Shown: positions 27,301 through 35,887, counted from the first letter of the stretch. The stretch is DNA of 64,000 nucleotides from Mucilaginibacter sp. L3T2-6 (GCF_030519355.1 NZ_JAUMKC010000006.1:124001-188000); one strand, 5' to 3'. Made by a program: numbers and translations. Notes: generated by a model from the letters alone, not told the origin.

Positions 27301-27578
27301 TGAGGCCAATTATCATGACCTCGCTTGCATTTGTGTTCGGCTTGTTCCCGATGAGTATAGCAACCGGTCCGTCGGCTCAGGGTAACCACTCCATAAGTGT
27401 TGCGGCGGCAGGGGGTATGATTTCGGGCGTTGTGCTGGGCTTGTTCATCATCCCGGTGCTGTTCGTCATCTTCCAGGCCTTGCAGGAAAGATTCAGCGGC
27501 GTTCCAATGGCAGTGTTAAATCGCGAGAACGGCGAAGATCGTCACGTTACCGAATTGGAAGGTGAACTAATAGTATAA
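24378..27578 (+). CDS. RND efflux transporter, inner-membrane subunit (HAE1/AcrB type)
   Basis: 1066 residues from the ATG at 24378 (MLKKFIERPVLATVI, the classic start); a TTG at 24309 would add 23 polar residues. About 12 membrane helices and two large periplasmic loops are visible. TM4 carries IGIVVDDAIVVVE, with the proton-relay aspartates, and TM10-12 carry the matching Lys region (LIGLLAKNAILIVEFAVQRR). It exports hydrophobic drugs or metabolites by proton antiport, as a trimer with the adaptor and outer-membrane channel encoded on each side. Confidence 0.95.
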   Translation: MLKKFIERPVLATVISTLLVILGVLGLTRLPLQQFPDIAPPSVLVTAIYPGANAETVLRSVAPSLEESINGVENMTYMSSTASNDGTLAITVYFKLGTDADQAAVNVQNRVAQATSQLPAEVVQQGVTTAKQENSFIMAIGMYTEDEKKYDQTFIANYAQINIIPEIKRIPGVGSASIFGGLKDYSMRVWLNPSQMETYHVTPNEVFAAIQDKSLEAAPGRFGERSKEAFEYVIKYKGKLSKPEEYENIPIRSNADGSVLRLKDVARVELGAYSYTSITRLNGKKGIGIGVIQLSGSNANKIQIEINDLMAKAAKDFPDGVKYNIFYSTKIALDESITQVKHTLIEAFVLVFLVVFIFLQDFRSTLIPAIAVPVAIVGTFFFMSIFGFSINLLTLFALVLAIGIVVDDAIVVVEAVHAKMEHKGLGPKEATLEAMHEITGALISITLVMAAVFLPVGFLEGSTGVFYRQFAFTMAIAIVISALNALTLSPALAALFLKPLHHDNNGEPVKTTFKQRFFNGFNTNFNALTNKYVGGLKFLTKNKWVGITGLAIITFAVVLMVRNTKTGFIPTEDQGFIAIAVNTPSGTSLDRTSKVMAEAESTVGKNPAARFVTSVPGFNLLTKSNSPSSAIFFVLLKKPEERGKVKDINDIMNQIRGDLSAVHGGSFFVFSFPTVPGFSNVEALDFVLQDKTSGKLDKFSEVSNKFIGELMKKPAVAYAFTSFKADYPQLQLDVDDDKANQLGVSVKDILQTMQVYFGSAQVSDFNRFGKYYRVLVQADIADRADPSSIDRVFVKNKTGEMVPINSLVKLTRVYGSETASRYNLFNSIEINAIPKPGFSSGEAIKAIEETAKEQLPLGYTYDFTGQTREEISSNGQSTAVFLLCLIFVYFLLSAQYESYILPLAVIFSIPTGVLGVFIAIGLKGIENNIYVQVALIMLIGLLAKNAILIVEFAVQRRKAGLSLISAAIEAAKLRLRPIIMTSLAFVFGLFPMSIATGPSAQGNHSISVAAAGGMISGVVLGLFIIPVLFVIFQALQERFSGVPMAVLNRENGEDRHVTELEGELIV

Positions 27579-27613
27579 ATAAAGCAATGTTAACCCTGCT
27601 CAAAGCTAAGTTT

Positions 27614-27638
27614 AGGTCCTGTCCAAAGGGCAGGACCT
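27614..27638 (+). terminator. Intercistronic hairpin between pump and channel genes
   Basis: AGGTCCTG and CAGGACCT arms with an inner CC/GG pair. No T-run follows, so it is more likely an mRNA-stability or partial attenuation element than a full terminator. Confidence 0.45.
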
Positions 27639-27665
27639 GGGTGGGGCCTTCAATCATAAAATAAA

Positions 27666-29084
27666 ATGAAAAACTATATAAACATGTCCTTTTTGATACT
27701 CGTATTGTCGGTGCTGAGCGCCTGTAAAGTATCAAAGGATGTAGAAACACCCAAGCCTGCTTTGCCTGAAACATTCAGGAATGCAGCCACAACCGCTGAT
27801 ACCAGCAGCATTGCCGATATACAGTGGAGACAGTTTTTTACCGAAGCGACCCTGCAGAAACTGATTGACAGCGCAATCGCAAAGAATTACGATATGCAGA
27901 TCGCCGTTAAAAATATCGAGGCATCGCAGCTGTTGTTTAAGCAGGTAAAATGGAACAACGTTCCGCAGGTAGATTTGAATGTTACTGCCAGCTCGAGCCG
28001 TCCGTCTGACAACAGCATCAACGGGTTAACATTAAGCCAGGCCGATATCGGTACCAAGCATATCGAGGATTACTCGGCAAACTTAGCGGTATCATGGGAG
28101 GCCGATATTTGGGGCAAGATACATAACCAGCAGCGCAGCGCATTGGCAGCCTACCTGCAAACAGAAGAAGCCAGGAAAGCTATCCAAACCAACCTGGTAG
28201 CTACCGTATCACAGGGTTATTATAACCTGCTGATGCTGGACGCACAGCTGCAAATCGCACAAAAAAATGTAAAGCTTAACGACAGTACCCTTCGCATCAT
28301 TAAATTACAATATGATGCCGGCCAGGTTACCTCGCTGGCTGTTCAGCAAGCCGAAGCACAACGGCAGGCGGCCGAACAATTGGTGCCACAGTTTGAGCAG
28401 AATATCGCCATACAGGAAAATGCACTGCGGATTTTGACAGGTCAGCTGCCCGACAGAATCGAACGTAGTTCGAATCTGGACGCAATGGTTATACCGGCAA
28501 ATGTTGCAACCGGTGTACCATCAGCCGTTGTGAGCCGCAGGCCGGATGTTAAAAGCGCCGAACTGGAACTGCAGATTGCTAATAGCAGGGTAGGCATCAC
28601 TAAAGCCGAAATGTATCCTGCCTTACGCATAACTGCCCAGGGCGGTGTAAACTCGTTTAAAGCCAGTAACTGGTTTAATGTACCGGCATCATTATTTGGT
28701 GTGGTTGCAGGCAGTGTTGTACAGCCGTTATTAGACCATAAACGGCTGAAAACTGATTATGAAGTAGCCAAGGTTGACAGAGAGAAAACTGTATTGCAAT
28801 TCCGCCAGTCTGTATTAAATGCAGTTGGCGAAGTATCTGATGCGCTGGTTAAAATTGAAAAATTGAAATCGCAGCAGGCCATTGCAGCCAACAGGGTAAA
28901 CACCCTGCAGCAGGCTACCAAAAATGCAAACCTGCTGTTTAAAAACGGTATGGCAACATACCTTGAAGTAATTACCGCCCAGGGCAATGTATTGCAGGGA
29001 GAGCTTGAGCTAGCGTCGATAAAAAGGGATGAGCTAAGTGCAGTATCGGAGTTGTACAGGTCGCTGGGCGGCGGATGGAAATAA
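27666..29084 (+). CDS. RND efflux outer-membrane channel (OprM/TolC type lipoprotein)
   Basis: 472 residues. The lipoprotein signal ends LSAC near residue 19. Two OEP repeats are visible, with PQVDLNVTASSSRP and the WEADIWGKIHNQQRSALAAYLQTEEARKA coiled segment in the first and RRPDVKSAELELQIANSRVGITKAEMYPALRITAQGG in the second. It forms a trimeric barrel-tunnel in the outer membrane. Third gene of the operon after adaptor and pump. Confidence 0.94.
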   Translation: MKNYINMSFLILVLSVLSACKVSKDVETPKPALPETFRNAATTADTSSIADIQWRQFFTEATLQKLIDSAIAKNYDMQIAVKNIEASQLLFKQVKWNNVPQVDLNVTASSSRPSDNSINGLTLSQADIGTKHIEDYSANLAVSWEADIWGKIHNQQRSALAAYLQTEEARKAIQTNLVATVSQGYYNLLMLDAQLQIAQKNVKLNDSTLRIIKLQYDAGQVTSLAVQQAEAQRQAAEQLVPQFEQNIAIQENALRILTGQLPDRIERSSNLDAMVIPANVATGVPSAVVSRRPDVKSAELELQIANSRVGITKAEMYPALRITAQGGVNSFKASNWFNVPASLFGVVAGSVVQPLLDHKRLKTDYEVAKVDREKTVLQFRQSVLNAVGEVSDALVKIEKLKSQQAIAANRVNTLQQATKNANLLFKNGMATYLEVITAQGNVLQGELELASIKRDELSAVSELYRSLGGGWK

Positions 29085-29098
29085 AAAAAATAAAACCT

Positions 29099-29221
29099 AT
29101 GGAAGACACTTTGATAACCAGGAGTAAACTATTGTATTGTTCGATAAAAGAATGGCAAGTTACCCTGGCATTCTGGGCGCTGGCAGCAGCAACAGAAGTA
29201 GTAATAAATGTGTTGAGTTAA
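29099..29221 (+). CDS. 40-residue predicted membrane protein at the end of the RND operon
   Basis: The ATG at 29099 lies 14 bases after the channel gene stop. The protein reads MEDTLITRSKLLYCSIKEW and then a hydrophobic stretch VTLAFWALAAATEVVINVLS, a plausible single membrane helix with a charged N-terminus. It ends 22 bases before the operon terminator, so the terminator encloses it with the pump genes. Small accessory peptides of RND pumps are known elsewhere (AcrZ); homology to those is not claimed. Confidence 0.5.
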   Translation: MEDTLITRSKLLYCSIKEWQVTLAFWALAAATEVVINVLS

Positions 29222-29242
29222 TTAACTTATACACGGCAAATG

Positions 29243-29278
29243 AAATCCTCAGTCATTTTGTGGCTGGGGATTTTTTTT
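29243..29278 (+). terminator. Terminator of the RND operon
   Basis: AAATCCTCAG and CTGGGGATT arms followed by eight T residues. Confidence 0.75.
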
Positions 29279-29310
29279 CCAAAATACATTTTGCGGTGAT
29301 TAATCTTTTT

Positions 29311-29357
29311 ATTCGCCGCAAATTTGCGGCGAATAATTTGCAAACGCGGTGAATAAA
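29311..29357. promoter_or_regulatory. Perfect palindrome plus flanking half-sites upstream of the GH20 gene
   Basis: 29311-29334 is a perfect 24-bp palindrome, ATTCGCCGCAAA followed by its complement. A TTGCGGTGATTAAT copy lies upstream (29291 on) and ACGCGGTGAATAAA downstream (29344-29357), giving three GCGG(T/C)GA(A/T)TAA repeats. A weak promoter (TTTG 29337, TACCTTTC 29363) overlaps the cluster. Confidence 0.5.
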
Positions 29358-29392
29358 ATTGTTACCTTTCTGACCTCTATTAACTGCCCGGG

Positions 29393-31678
29393 ATGAAACT
29401 TTTTTATTTGAAACACCTGCTTTGCGCATTTTTAATCTTTAGTTTTTTTAACGTAAACGCGCAAGATGTCAGCCGGTATCCGCTTGTTCCATATCCGTCT
29501 AAATTAAAAGCCGGAAAAGGTGCATTTATTATTACGGCGAAGACAAAAATTACCGCCGCCAGTCAATTTAAAGGCGAGGCTGAACAACTAAACGAGTTGA
29601 TGAGCAAGGCGCTTGGAACAAAGCTGGCGGTCAGTAAAGGTGCAGCGCCGATAAAACTGGTTTATCGCGAAGAAATTAGCCAGCCTGAAGGATATAAACT
29701 AATTATAACCCGGCAACAGCTTATCATTGCTGCCAAATACCCGGCAGGCATATTTCACGCTATAGAAACCATCCGGCAACTGTTGCCTGTTTCTATTGAA
29801 GAAGGTATAGTCCGTAAGCAATTATCATTGCCGGCCGTTACAATCGAAGATCATCCTGCCTACGAATGGCGCGGAATGCATTTGGACGTTTCCCGTCATT
29901 TTTTTTCGGTGGACTATTTGAAGAAGTTCATCGACCGGCTGGCTCTTTACAAAATGAATAAACTTCACCTGCATTTAACCGACGACCAGGGCTGGCGCAT
30001 AGAAATAAAAAAATACCCGCTGCTTACCGAACAGGGTGCCTGGCGAACCTTTAATAACCAGGACACAGCTTGTATGAAAAAGGCGGCTGATAATCCTGAT
30101 TTTACTATTGATAAAGAACACATCATACAGCGCGATGGCAAAACGCTGTACGGCGGTTTTTATACACAGGACGAGATGCGGGGCGTAGTGGCTTATGCGG
30201 CTGCAAGACATATTGATATCATCCCGGAAATAGACATGCCAGGGCACATGATGGCGGCTATTAATTCGTACCCATTCCTTACTTGCAACGGCGAAAATAA
30301 GTTCGGCGAACTGTTTTCAAAACCGATTTGTCCATGTAACGAAAGTACGTTTGAGTTTGCTGAAAATGTGTTTAAGGAGATAATGGATATTTTCCCGTCG
30401 AAATATATTCATATAGGAGGCGATGAGGTCGACAGATCCGACTGGGCAAAATCCGAAGCCTGTAAAGCATTGATGCAGAGGGAAGGAATAAAAGATTTAC
30501 CCGCGCTGCAAAGCTATTTCATTAACCGTATGGAGAAATTTTTTATTGCCAATGGCCGGAAAATGATCGGCTGGGACGAAGTTATTGAAGGCGGCGTAAC
30601 CAAATCGGCAATTGTAATGTACTGGCGCACCTGGGTGCCTGATGCGCCGGTAAAGGCGGTAAAAAATGGTAACACGGTAATTATGGCCCCGGGTGAACCG
30701 CTGTATTTCGACAATCAACCCGACCAATACACTATTTCGAAAGTTTATCATTTTAACCCCATACCAAAAGCATTGAACCAGGAGGAGGCAAAATCAATCA
30801 TCGGCGCTCAGGCAGAGATATGGACGGAGATGATCCCTTCCGAAAAGCGTGCTGATTATATGTATATGCCGCGCATGACGGCTCTCGCCGAGAACCTGTG
30901 GACAAGCAGCCCGGATAAATACGACTCGTACACCAAACGTCTTGTAAAGCAATATGCAAGGATGGACGCCATGAAGATACACTACCGCCTGCCAGATCTC
31001 CCCGGTTTGCTAAATGAATATGTTTTTACTGACGAAGGGAAATTAAGCATCTCCAAACCTTTGCCCGGCCTAATCATTCGTTATACAAATGACGGCTCTG
31101 TTCCGGAGGTGAATTCACCCGTGTTACCATCACCATTAATTATAACAAAACCGCAGCAAATAAAAGTTGCCGCTTTCACATCATCCGGAACACGCGGCGA
31201 TATTTATACACTCAATTATACACAGCAGCACATGCTCGGCGCGGTAAAAATCGCACCGCCAAAACCGGGACTGGTATGCAGCTACTACAAAGCCTATTTT
31301 AAAGCAACCACTTTTATGAAGGATGCCAAAATCGACAGCACATTTGTTTCTGATAAAATAGCCGTACCGGCAACCGTAAAAGCACCGTCCTTTGGGATTG
31401 CCTACCGTGGGTATATAGATGTGCCGGCTGATGGTATTTATAGCTTTTATCTTAATGCCGATGATGGCGCTGTTTTAAAAATAGGCAACTCGGTTACCGT
31501 AAATAACGATGGCAACCACTCTGCGCAGGAACGCAGCGGGCAAATAGCTTTAAAAATGGGGACACACCCCTTTGCGCTTGATTTTATTGAAGGCGGAGGT
31601 GGTTTTACATTGAAACTAAGATACAGCGTGAATGGTTCAGAGCCCAAAGAGATTCCGGCAGAGTGGCTAAAACACTGA
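29393..31678 (+). CDS. Secreted beta-N-acetylhexosaminidase, GH20 with PA14 domain
   Basis: 761 residues; the signal peptide ends NVNAQ (about residue 24). Order: GH20b N-terminal domain (25-155), GH20 barrel (about 158-500) with AYEWRGMHLDVSRHFF, LHLHLTDDQGWRIEI and the catalytic pair D344-E345 in HIGGDEVD, a chitobiase-type C-terminal domain (about 540-610), and a PA14-like domain (about 625-755: YRGYIDVPADGIYSFYLNADDGA). It removes terminal GlcNAc/GalNAc by substrate-assisted catalysis, in the periplasm or at the cell surface. Monocistronic, behind a distinctive palindrome. Confidence 0.94.
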   Translation: MKLFYLKHLLCAFLIFSFFNVNAQDVSRYPLVPYPSKLKAGKGAFIITAKTKITAASQFKGEAEQLNELMSKALGTKLAVSKGAAPIKLVYREEISQPEGYKLIITRQQLIIAAKYPAGIFHAIETIRQLLPVSIEEGIVRKQLSLPAVTIEDHPAYEWRGMHLDVSRHFFSVDYLKKFIDRLALYKMNKLHLHLTDDQGWRIEIKKYPLLTEQGAWRTFNNQDTACMKKAADNPDFTIDKEHIIQRDGKTLYGGFYTQDEMRGVVAYAAARHIDIIPEIDMPGHMMAAINSYPFLTCNGENKFGELFSKPICPCNESTFEFAENVFKEIMDIFPSKYIHIGGDEVDRSDWAKSEACKALMQREGIKDLPALQSYFINRMEKFFIANGRKMIGWDEVIEGGVTKSAIVMYWRTWVPDAPVKAVKNGNTVIMAPGEPLYFDNQPDQYTISKVYHFNPIPKALNQEEAKSIIGAQAEIWTEMIPSEKRADYMYMPRMTALAENLWTSSPDKYDSYTKRLVKQYARMDAMKIHYRLPDLPGLLNEYVFTDEGKLSISKPLPGLIIRYTNDGSVPEVNSPVLPSPLIITKPQQIKVAAFTSSGTRGDIYTLNYTQQHMLGAVKIAPPKPGLVCSYYKAYFKATTFMKDAKIDSTFVSDKIAVPATVKAPSFGIAYRGYIDVPADGIYSFYLNADDGAVLKIGNSVTVNNDGNHSAQERSGQIALKMGTHPFALDFIEGGGGFTLKLRYSVNGSEPKEIPAEWLKH

Positions 31679-31817
31679 CCTTAAAATCTGAATATTTTGA
31701 GGCACAATCTTGTATTTAATCTACAGATCGCTTACCTGCCTTCAGGAATAAATTATTCCTAAAAGTTCTGCCTTTCCAGGATTAAAATTGCTAATAATTT
31801 TAGTAATTTTGATCTGT

Positions 31818-33074
31818 ATGAACGTGGACAGGATAACGGAGAAATTGAATATATTGGCAGATGCCGCCAAATATGATGTATCATGCGCATCGAGCGGAAG
31901 CAAGCGTAAAAACGAAAATAAAGGCCTCGGTAATGCCAGCAACGGCATTTGCCACAGCTATACCGAAGACGGAAGATGTGTTTCGCTGCTCAAAATACTG
32001 CTTACCAACCACTGCATTTATGATTGCGCTTATTGCGTATCGCGAAAGAGCAACGATATTAAACGCGCGGCCTTTACCGTTCAGGAGGTAATCGATCTTA
32101 CCATCAATTTTTACCGGCGCAATTATATCGAGGGCCTGTTTTTAAGCTCCGGCATTTTTAAGGATGCCGATTATACGATGGAGCGGCTGGTGCAGGTTGC
32201 CAAAAAGCTACGTACGGAGCATAACTTTAATGGTTATATTCATTTAAAATCAATTCCAGGCGCAAGTGACGAATTAATGCGCGAAGCGGGTTTATATGCT
32301 GACAGGCTAAGCGTAAATTTAGAAATGCCTACTGAGGCGGGTTTGAAATTATTGGCGCCCGATAAAAATCGTCAGGATATGATAGACCCGATGGATTTTT
32401 TGAAGAAAGAGATTATCCAGCGCACGGAAGAAAAAAAGCTGTTCAAAAAAGCACCAATGTTTGCGCCTGCAGGTCAGAGCACGCAGGTGATTATTGGCGC
32501 CACGCCTGAAAATGACCAACAGATATTACAAACAGCTAACCATTTTTATAAAAATTTTAATCTTAAGCGGGTTTATTATTCGGGCTACGTACCCGTACTG
32601 GCCGATACCCGGCTGCCGGGATTAAATACACAGGTGCCCATGGTTCGCGAAAACCGCTTGTACCAGGCCGACTGGCTCATGCGGTTTTATGGCTTCAATG
32701 TAAATGAGATTGTAAACCAGCAACAGCCGCTGCTTGACCTCGATATCGATCCCAAGCTGGGTTGGGCTATCCGCAATATGCATGTGTTCCCCATAGATAT
32801 CAATAAAGCGGATTTAAAATTGATCTTACGTGTTCCCGGTATTGGCTTGTTATCAGCACAAAAAATAGTGAGTGCGCGTAAGTTCGCGCAATTGAATTGG
32901 GAAAATCTTAAAGCTATCGGCGTGTCGGTTAACCGCGCTAAATATTTTATCGTCTGCAAAAGCAGCGAATTTGAGAAACGCGATCTTACCGGCACCCGGA
33001 TCAAACAATTCATCCTGGCCGAATCGCACAGCAAATACTTAAAGAATACGCAAACACAGCTTAGTATATTTTAA
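31818..33074 (+). CDS. Radical SAM putative DNA modification/repair protein
   Basis: 418 residues from the ATG at 31818 (MNVDRITEKLNILADAAKYDVSC); an upstream TTG adds ten hydrophobic residues. The [4Fe-4S] motif C66-x3-C70-x2-C73 (CIYDCAYC) is intact. The C-terminus holds a helix-hairpin-helix (LILRVPGIGLLSAQKIVSARKF, about 340-375), a DNA-binding element. This is the TIGR03916-like family, usually paired with a TIGR03915/DUF4130 gene, as here 2 bases downstream. The exact reaction is unknown. Cytosolic. Confidence 0.87.
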   Translation: MNVDRITEKLNILADAAKYDVSCASSGSKRKNENKGLGNASNGICHSYTEDGRCVSLLKILLTNHCIYDCAYCVSRKSNDIKRAAFTVQEVIDLTINFYRRNYIEGLFLSSGIFKDADYTMERLVQVAKKLRTEHNFNGYIHLKSIPGASDELMREAGLYADRLSVNLEMPTEAGLKLLAPDKNRQDMIDPMDFLKKEIIQRTEEKKLFKKAPMFAPAGQSTQVIIGATPENDQQILQTANHFYKNFNLKRVYYSGYVPVLADTRLPGLNTQVPMVRENRLYQADWLMRFYGFNVNEIVNQQQPLLDLDIDPKLGWAIRNMHVFPIDINKADLKLILRVPGIGLLSAQKIVSARKFAQLNWENLKAIGVSVNRAKYFIVCKSSEFEKRDLTGTRIKQFILAESHSKYLKNTQTQLSIF

Positions 33075-33076
33075 TT

Positions 33077-33835
33077 ATGACCAGGCTGGTTTACGATGGT
33101 ACTTTTGAAGGCCTGTTGACGGCGGTATTTGAAATATATGACCGGAAACTTGGCGCGGTAAACATTCAAAAATCGGGCGACACAAACATCGCCATGTTTG
33201 AAGAGGTACTGAATGTAACTACCGATGAGTACCGGGCAACCCGTGTACTGAACGGGCTGCGCGACAGGTTATCAGCCAATGGCGTGCAGCGGGTTTACAT
33301 AGCACATTTGGCAGGTATAGTAAACGAAGAGAACAACATCATCGGATTTATACGCTATGCATTTGACGCTAAACAAAACATCGAAGAAAACTATGGTAAC
33401 CGCTATGTGCAGCGCGTGTCGGAAATTGTGAAAATGATGCGCCGTGAAAAGCATCGCATGGAAGCATTTATCCGGTTTCAAAAATTACAGGATGAAACCT
33501 ACTATGCTGTTATCGAACCTGATTTTAACGTGCTGCCCTTACTCATTCGCCACTTCAGGAACCGCTACGCTGATCAGAAGTGGATGATCTACGACATAAA
33601 GCGTAATTATGGCCTTTACTATGATTTGCACGATACCGAATTTATTTCGATGGAGTTTTCGGACGTGGACTCTGCGGTAAATGTTGCCGCATCATTTAAC
33701 GGGGACGAAGAAGTTTACCGGCACCTATGGAAAAACTATTTCAAAAGCGTCAATATCGCTTCGCGTAAAAATACCAAACTGCACTTGCGGCATATTCCTA
33801 AAAGATATTGGAAACATTTAACTGAAAAGATATAA
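33077..33835 (+). CDS. DUF4130 (TIGR03915) putative DNA-metabolism protein
   Basis: 252 residues: LVYDGTFEGLLTAVFEIYDRK at the start, RYVQRVSEIVKMMRREKHRMEAFIRFQ in the middle, and FRNRYADQKWMIYDIKRNYGLYYD later match the DUF4130 family. In some bacteria this domain is fused to a uracil-DNA-glycosylase-like domain; that part is absent here. It always travels with the radical SAM partner upstream, so the two are likely one DNA repair or base-modification unit. Biochemistry unknown. Confidence 0.85.
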   Translation: MTRLVYDGTFEGLLTAVFEIYDRKLGAVNIQKSGDTNIAMFEEVLNVTTDEYRATRVLNGLRDRLSANGVQRVYIAHLAGIVNEENNIIGFIRYAFDAKQNIEENYGNRYVQRVSEIVKMMRREKHRMEAFIRFQKLQDETYYAVIEPDFNVLPLLIRHFRNRYADQKWMIYDIKRNYGLYYDLHDTEFISMEFSDVDSAVNVAASFNGDEEVYRHLWKNYFKSVNIASRKNTKLHLRHIPKRYWKHLTEKI

Positions 33836-33867
33836 AAAATGGCCGCCTTGAAAAAGCTGGCCATTTT
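33836..33867. terminator. Bidirectional terminator
   Basis: AAAATGGCC and GGCCATTTT arms between the convergent DUF4130 and OmpA-like genes; A- and T-runs on either side suit both directions. Confidence 0.75.
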
Positions 33868-33890
33868 AAATGAAATAATGGGTCTGAATA

Positions 33891-34430
33891 CTATAGTTTC
33901 TTTATCTCTACCCTTCTGTTCAGCTTTCTGCCTTCTTCTGTACTATTATCTGCAATAGGTTTGCTTTCACCATAACCTTTTATAGAAAGATTATCGCCCG
34001 GAACCCCTGTATTTACCAGGTAAAGTTTTACAGCATTCGCGCGTTCCAGTGATAAAGCCATATTATGGTCGTATGTACCTTCGGCGGATGAATTACCGTT
34101 CAGCACAAACTTTACCGACGGGTCTTTTTTCATTTCGGCGGCAACATGGTCGAGTACAGGATATGATTCGGTTTTTAATATTCCGGAATTAAATTCAAAC
34201 TGAATGTTTTTAAAATTATAATTGGGTTTGGCAACCGGAGCAGGATCCGTAGCAGGAGGCGCTTGCTGCGCCGGCTGTTGTACAGGCGGCGTTTCTTTCT
34301 TTTCAGGTGCAGGGTCGGACGGATAGGTAACCGCAGGATGTTCTACAATGGCTTTTTTAGCTTTACAGGCTGGCAAAACAGCGACGCCAAACATTGTTAT
34401 AGCGGCGAGCAGCGAAGTTTTTATTTTCAT
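33891..34430 (-). CDS. OmpA-family peptidoglycan-binding lipoprotein
   Basis: 179 residues. Lipoprotein signal with lipobox VLPAC (about residue 22). A Pro/Gln/Ala-rich linker (PPVQQPAQQAPPATDPAPVAKP, about 48-70) is followed by an OmpA C-terminal domain (about 72-179) with FEFNSGIL, ALSLERANAVKLYLV, LSIKGYGESKPI and EGRKLNRRVEI. It tethers the outer membrane to peptidoglycan. Monocistronic. Confidence 0.9.
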   Translation of the reverse strand: MKIKTSLLAAITMFGVAVLPACKAKKAIVEHPAVTYPSDPAPEKKETPPVQQPAQQAPPATDPAPVAKPNYNFKNIQFEFNSGILKTESYPVLDHVAAEMKKDPSVKFVLNGNSSAEGTYDHNMALSLERANAVKLYLVNTGVPGDNLSIKGYGESKPIADNSTEEGRKLNRRVEIKKL

Positions 34431-34501
34431 AATTTAACAGATGTAATCGTGTAAATATAAAAACGACGCTATATATGGCTTATTGTAAATTATGAACATA
34501 C

Positions 34502-35113
34502 TCACATCTTTTGCAGGCACCAGGTAGTCATGCAGCGTAAATCCTGTACATTGGTGGTCTTTATCGGCTCAAATAAATTGCCGTTTAGCTTTTCGGTGTA
34601 ATCCAGCAGCATTTTTTCATTCACCAGAAACCGCTCAGAACCATCAGGCAGCAGGTAACGCCCGTTACCGAGTGGCTCAACAAGCTCTTCGATGCCAATA
34701 TCCGACGCCAGCCTTGCAAACAGATAACCGCCTGGCTTTAACACCCGCCACATAGAAGTTAGCATTGCTTCAAAATGGTGTTCATTAGCCGCAAAATGTA
34801 ATACGGCACTGCTGATAACCAAATCGAAATAGTTGTCTTCAAATGGCAAACTTTCAGCTGCAGCTATTTTAAAATTTCCGGGAGGTAGACCAGGCGACAG
34901 GTGCCCGGCCAACACCCTGACGGCTTCGACGGCATCCGCATTCGGATCAATGCCATAAACGTCAAAGCCATTTTGCAGAAAATATATAAGGTTGCGCCCG
35001 CCGCCGCAACCTGCATCCAGTATTTTGCGGCAATCATCAAAACGGCCTTTTAATAGCTGGTCGAAAAGATATATATCGATGTTGCCAAATTGCTGCTGTA
35101 GATTTTGTTGCAT
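34502..35113 (-). CDS. Class I SAM-dependent methyltransferase
   Basis: 203 residues. Motif I ILDAGCGGGRNLIYFL (about 33-48), acidic GIDPNADAVE, and motif IV-like YFDLVISSAVLHFAANEHHFEAML, then LKPGGYLFARLASD. Typical methyltransf_11/25 type acting on a small molecule. Substrate not predictable; the neighbours (OmpA-like and another lipoprotein) do not help. Cytosolic. Confidence 0.82.
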   Translation of the reverse strand: MQQNLQQQFGNIDIYLFDQLLKGRFDDCRKILDAGCGGGRNLIYFLQNGFDVYGIDPNADAVEAVRVLAGHLSPGLPPGNFKIAAAESLPFEDNYFDLVISSAVLHFAANEHHFEAMLTSMWRVLKPGGYLFARLASDIGIEELVEPLGNGRYLLPDGSERFLVNEKMLLDYTEKLNGNLFEPIKTTNVQDLRCMTTWCLQKM

Positions 35114-35158
35114 GGCGGCTAAATTAACAAAAAGCCCCTTTCGGGGCTCAATTGTTAA

Positions 35159-35887
35159 TTAATGGTCTCTATTGTGATGATGAAACCCATCGTCATCGCA
35201 ACTTGACGCGAAGTTGTCTTTGATTTTATTATAGATTGTTACGTTGCTGGTATTGCTGATAATGGTACTTCCTCCTGTGCGTGTAGCTGCATCAAGTTCC
35301 ACAGGCGACACACCAAACAACAACCGGTTAAGATGCAGCTTTAGCGTTGTCGCCAAATCTGTCTTGCCATCCACGGTTACATTCTCCGCTTCTGCCTTTA
35401 TCTCCGCATTATCATTAAAATCAAATTCTACAGGTACTGTAGCGCCTCCTGGTGTGGTAAAAGTACCTTTTAAAGTAAGCGGTATAGCTGAGGTGTTGGT
35501 TTTGGCAAGTATCGCTTTGATTTCTATTTCACGGTAAGTACCGGTATCTATAGCGGCGCTAATGTCGGAAGGCGTAATTGCAAAAAGATCGATGTTAAGC
35601 AAACTCCTGGTTTTAATTTCAATTTCCGTATTCCTGGTTTTGGCTTCAAGCTTAAAATAAGCGATGTTGGCGACGGCTGAGGTCCAATTAACCGTAGCAC
35701 TGCCGGTTGAGGCTGTAACTACCCCGTTTACAGATGAGGAAAGTGAATTTGCTGAATTATCTGCACTTAGCGCAAAGTTTACCTGGGTTCCTGACGCAGA
35801 ACGCTGCGAATTGTCCTTTTTACATGCGCTGAAAAAGAGCGCAATGGCAATAATTGAAATGCCTTTAATTAGATTAGTTTTTTTCAT
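35159..35887 (-). CDS. Predicted lipoprotein, DUF4382-like
   Basis: 242 residues; lipobox FFSAC near residue 21. The rest is beta-rich: TVNWTSAVANIAYFKLEAKTRN, AITPSDISAAIDTGTYREIEIKAIL, and LTLKGTFTTPGGATVPVEFDFN. This resembles the DUF4382-type carbohydrate-binding-like fold but is not certain. It ends in an unusual Cys-Asp-His-rich tail (SSCDDDGFHHHNRDH) that could bind metal. Monocistronic, exported; function unknown. Confidence 0.65.
   Translation of the reverse strand: MKKTNLIKGISIIAIALFFSACKKDNSQRSASGTQVNFALSADNSANSLSSSVNGVVTASTGSATVNWTSAVANIAYFKLEAKTRNTEIEIKTRSLLNIDLFAITPSDISAAIDTGTYREIEIKAILAKTNTSAIPLTLKGTFTTPGGATVPVEFDFNDNAEIKAEAENVTVDGKTDLATTLKLHLNRLLFGVSPVELDAATRTGGSTIISNTSNVTIYNKIKDNFASSCDDDGFHHHNRDH

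Noticed and set aside
29137..29352. 71-residue frame after the RND channel gene
   Set aside because: Runs through the terminator and the palindrome before GH20; the overlapping 40-residue frame at 29099 is better placed.
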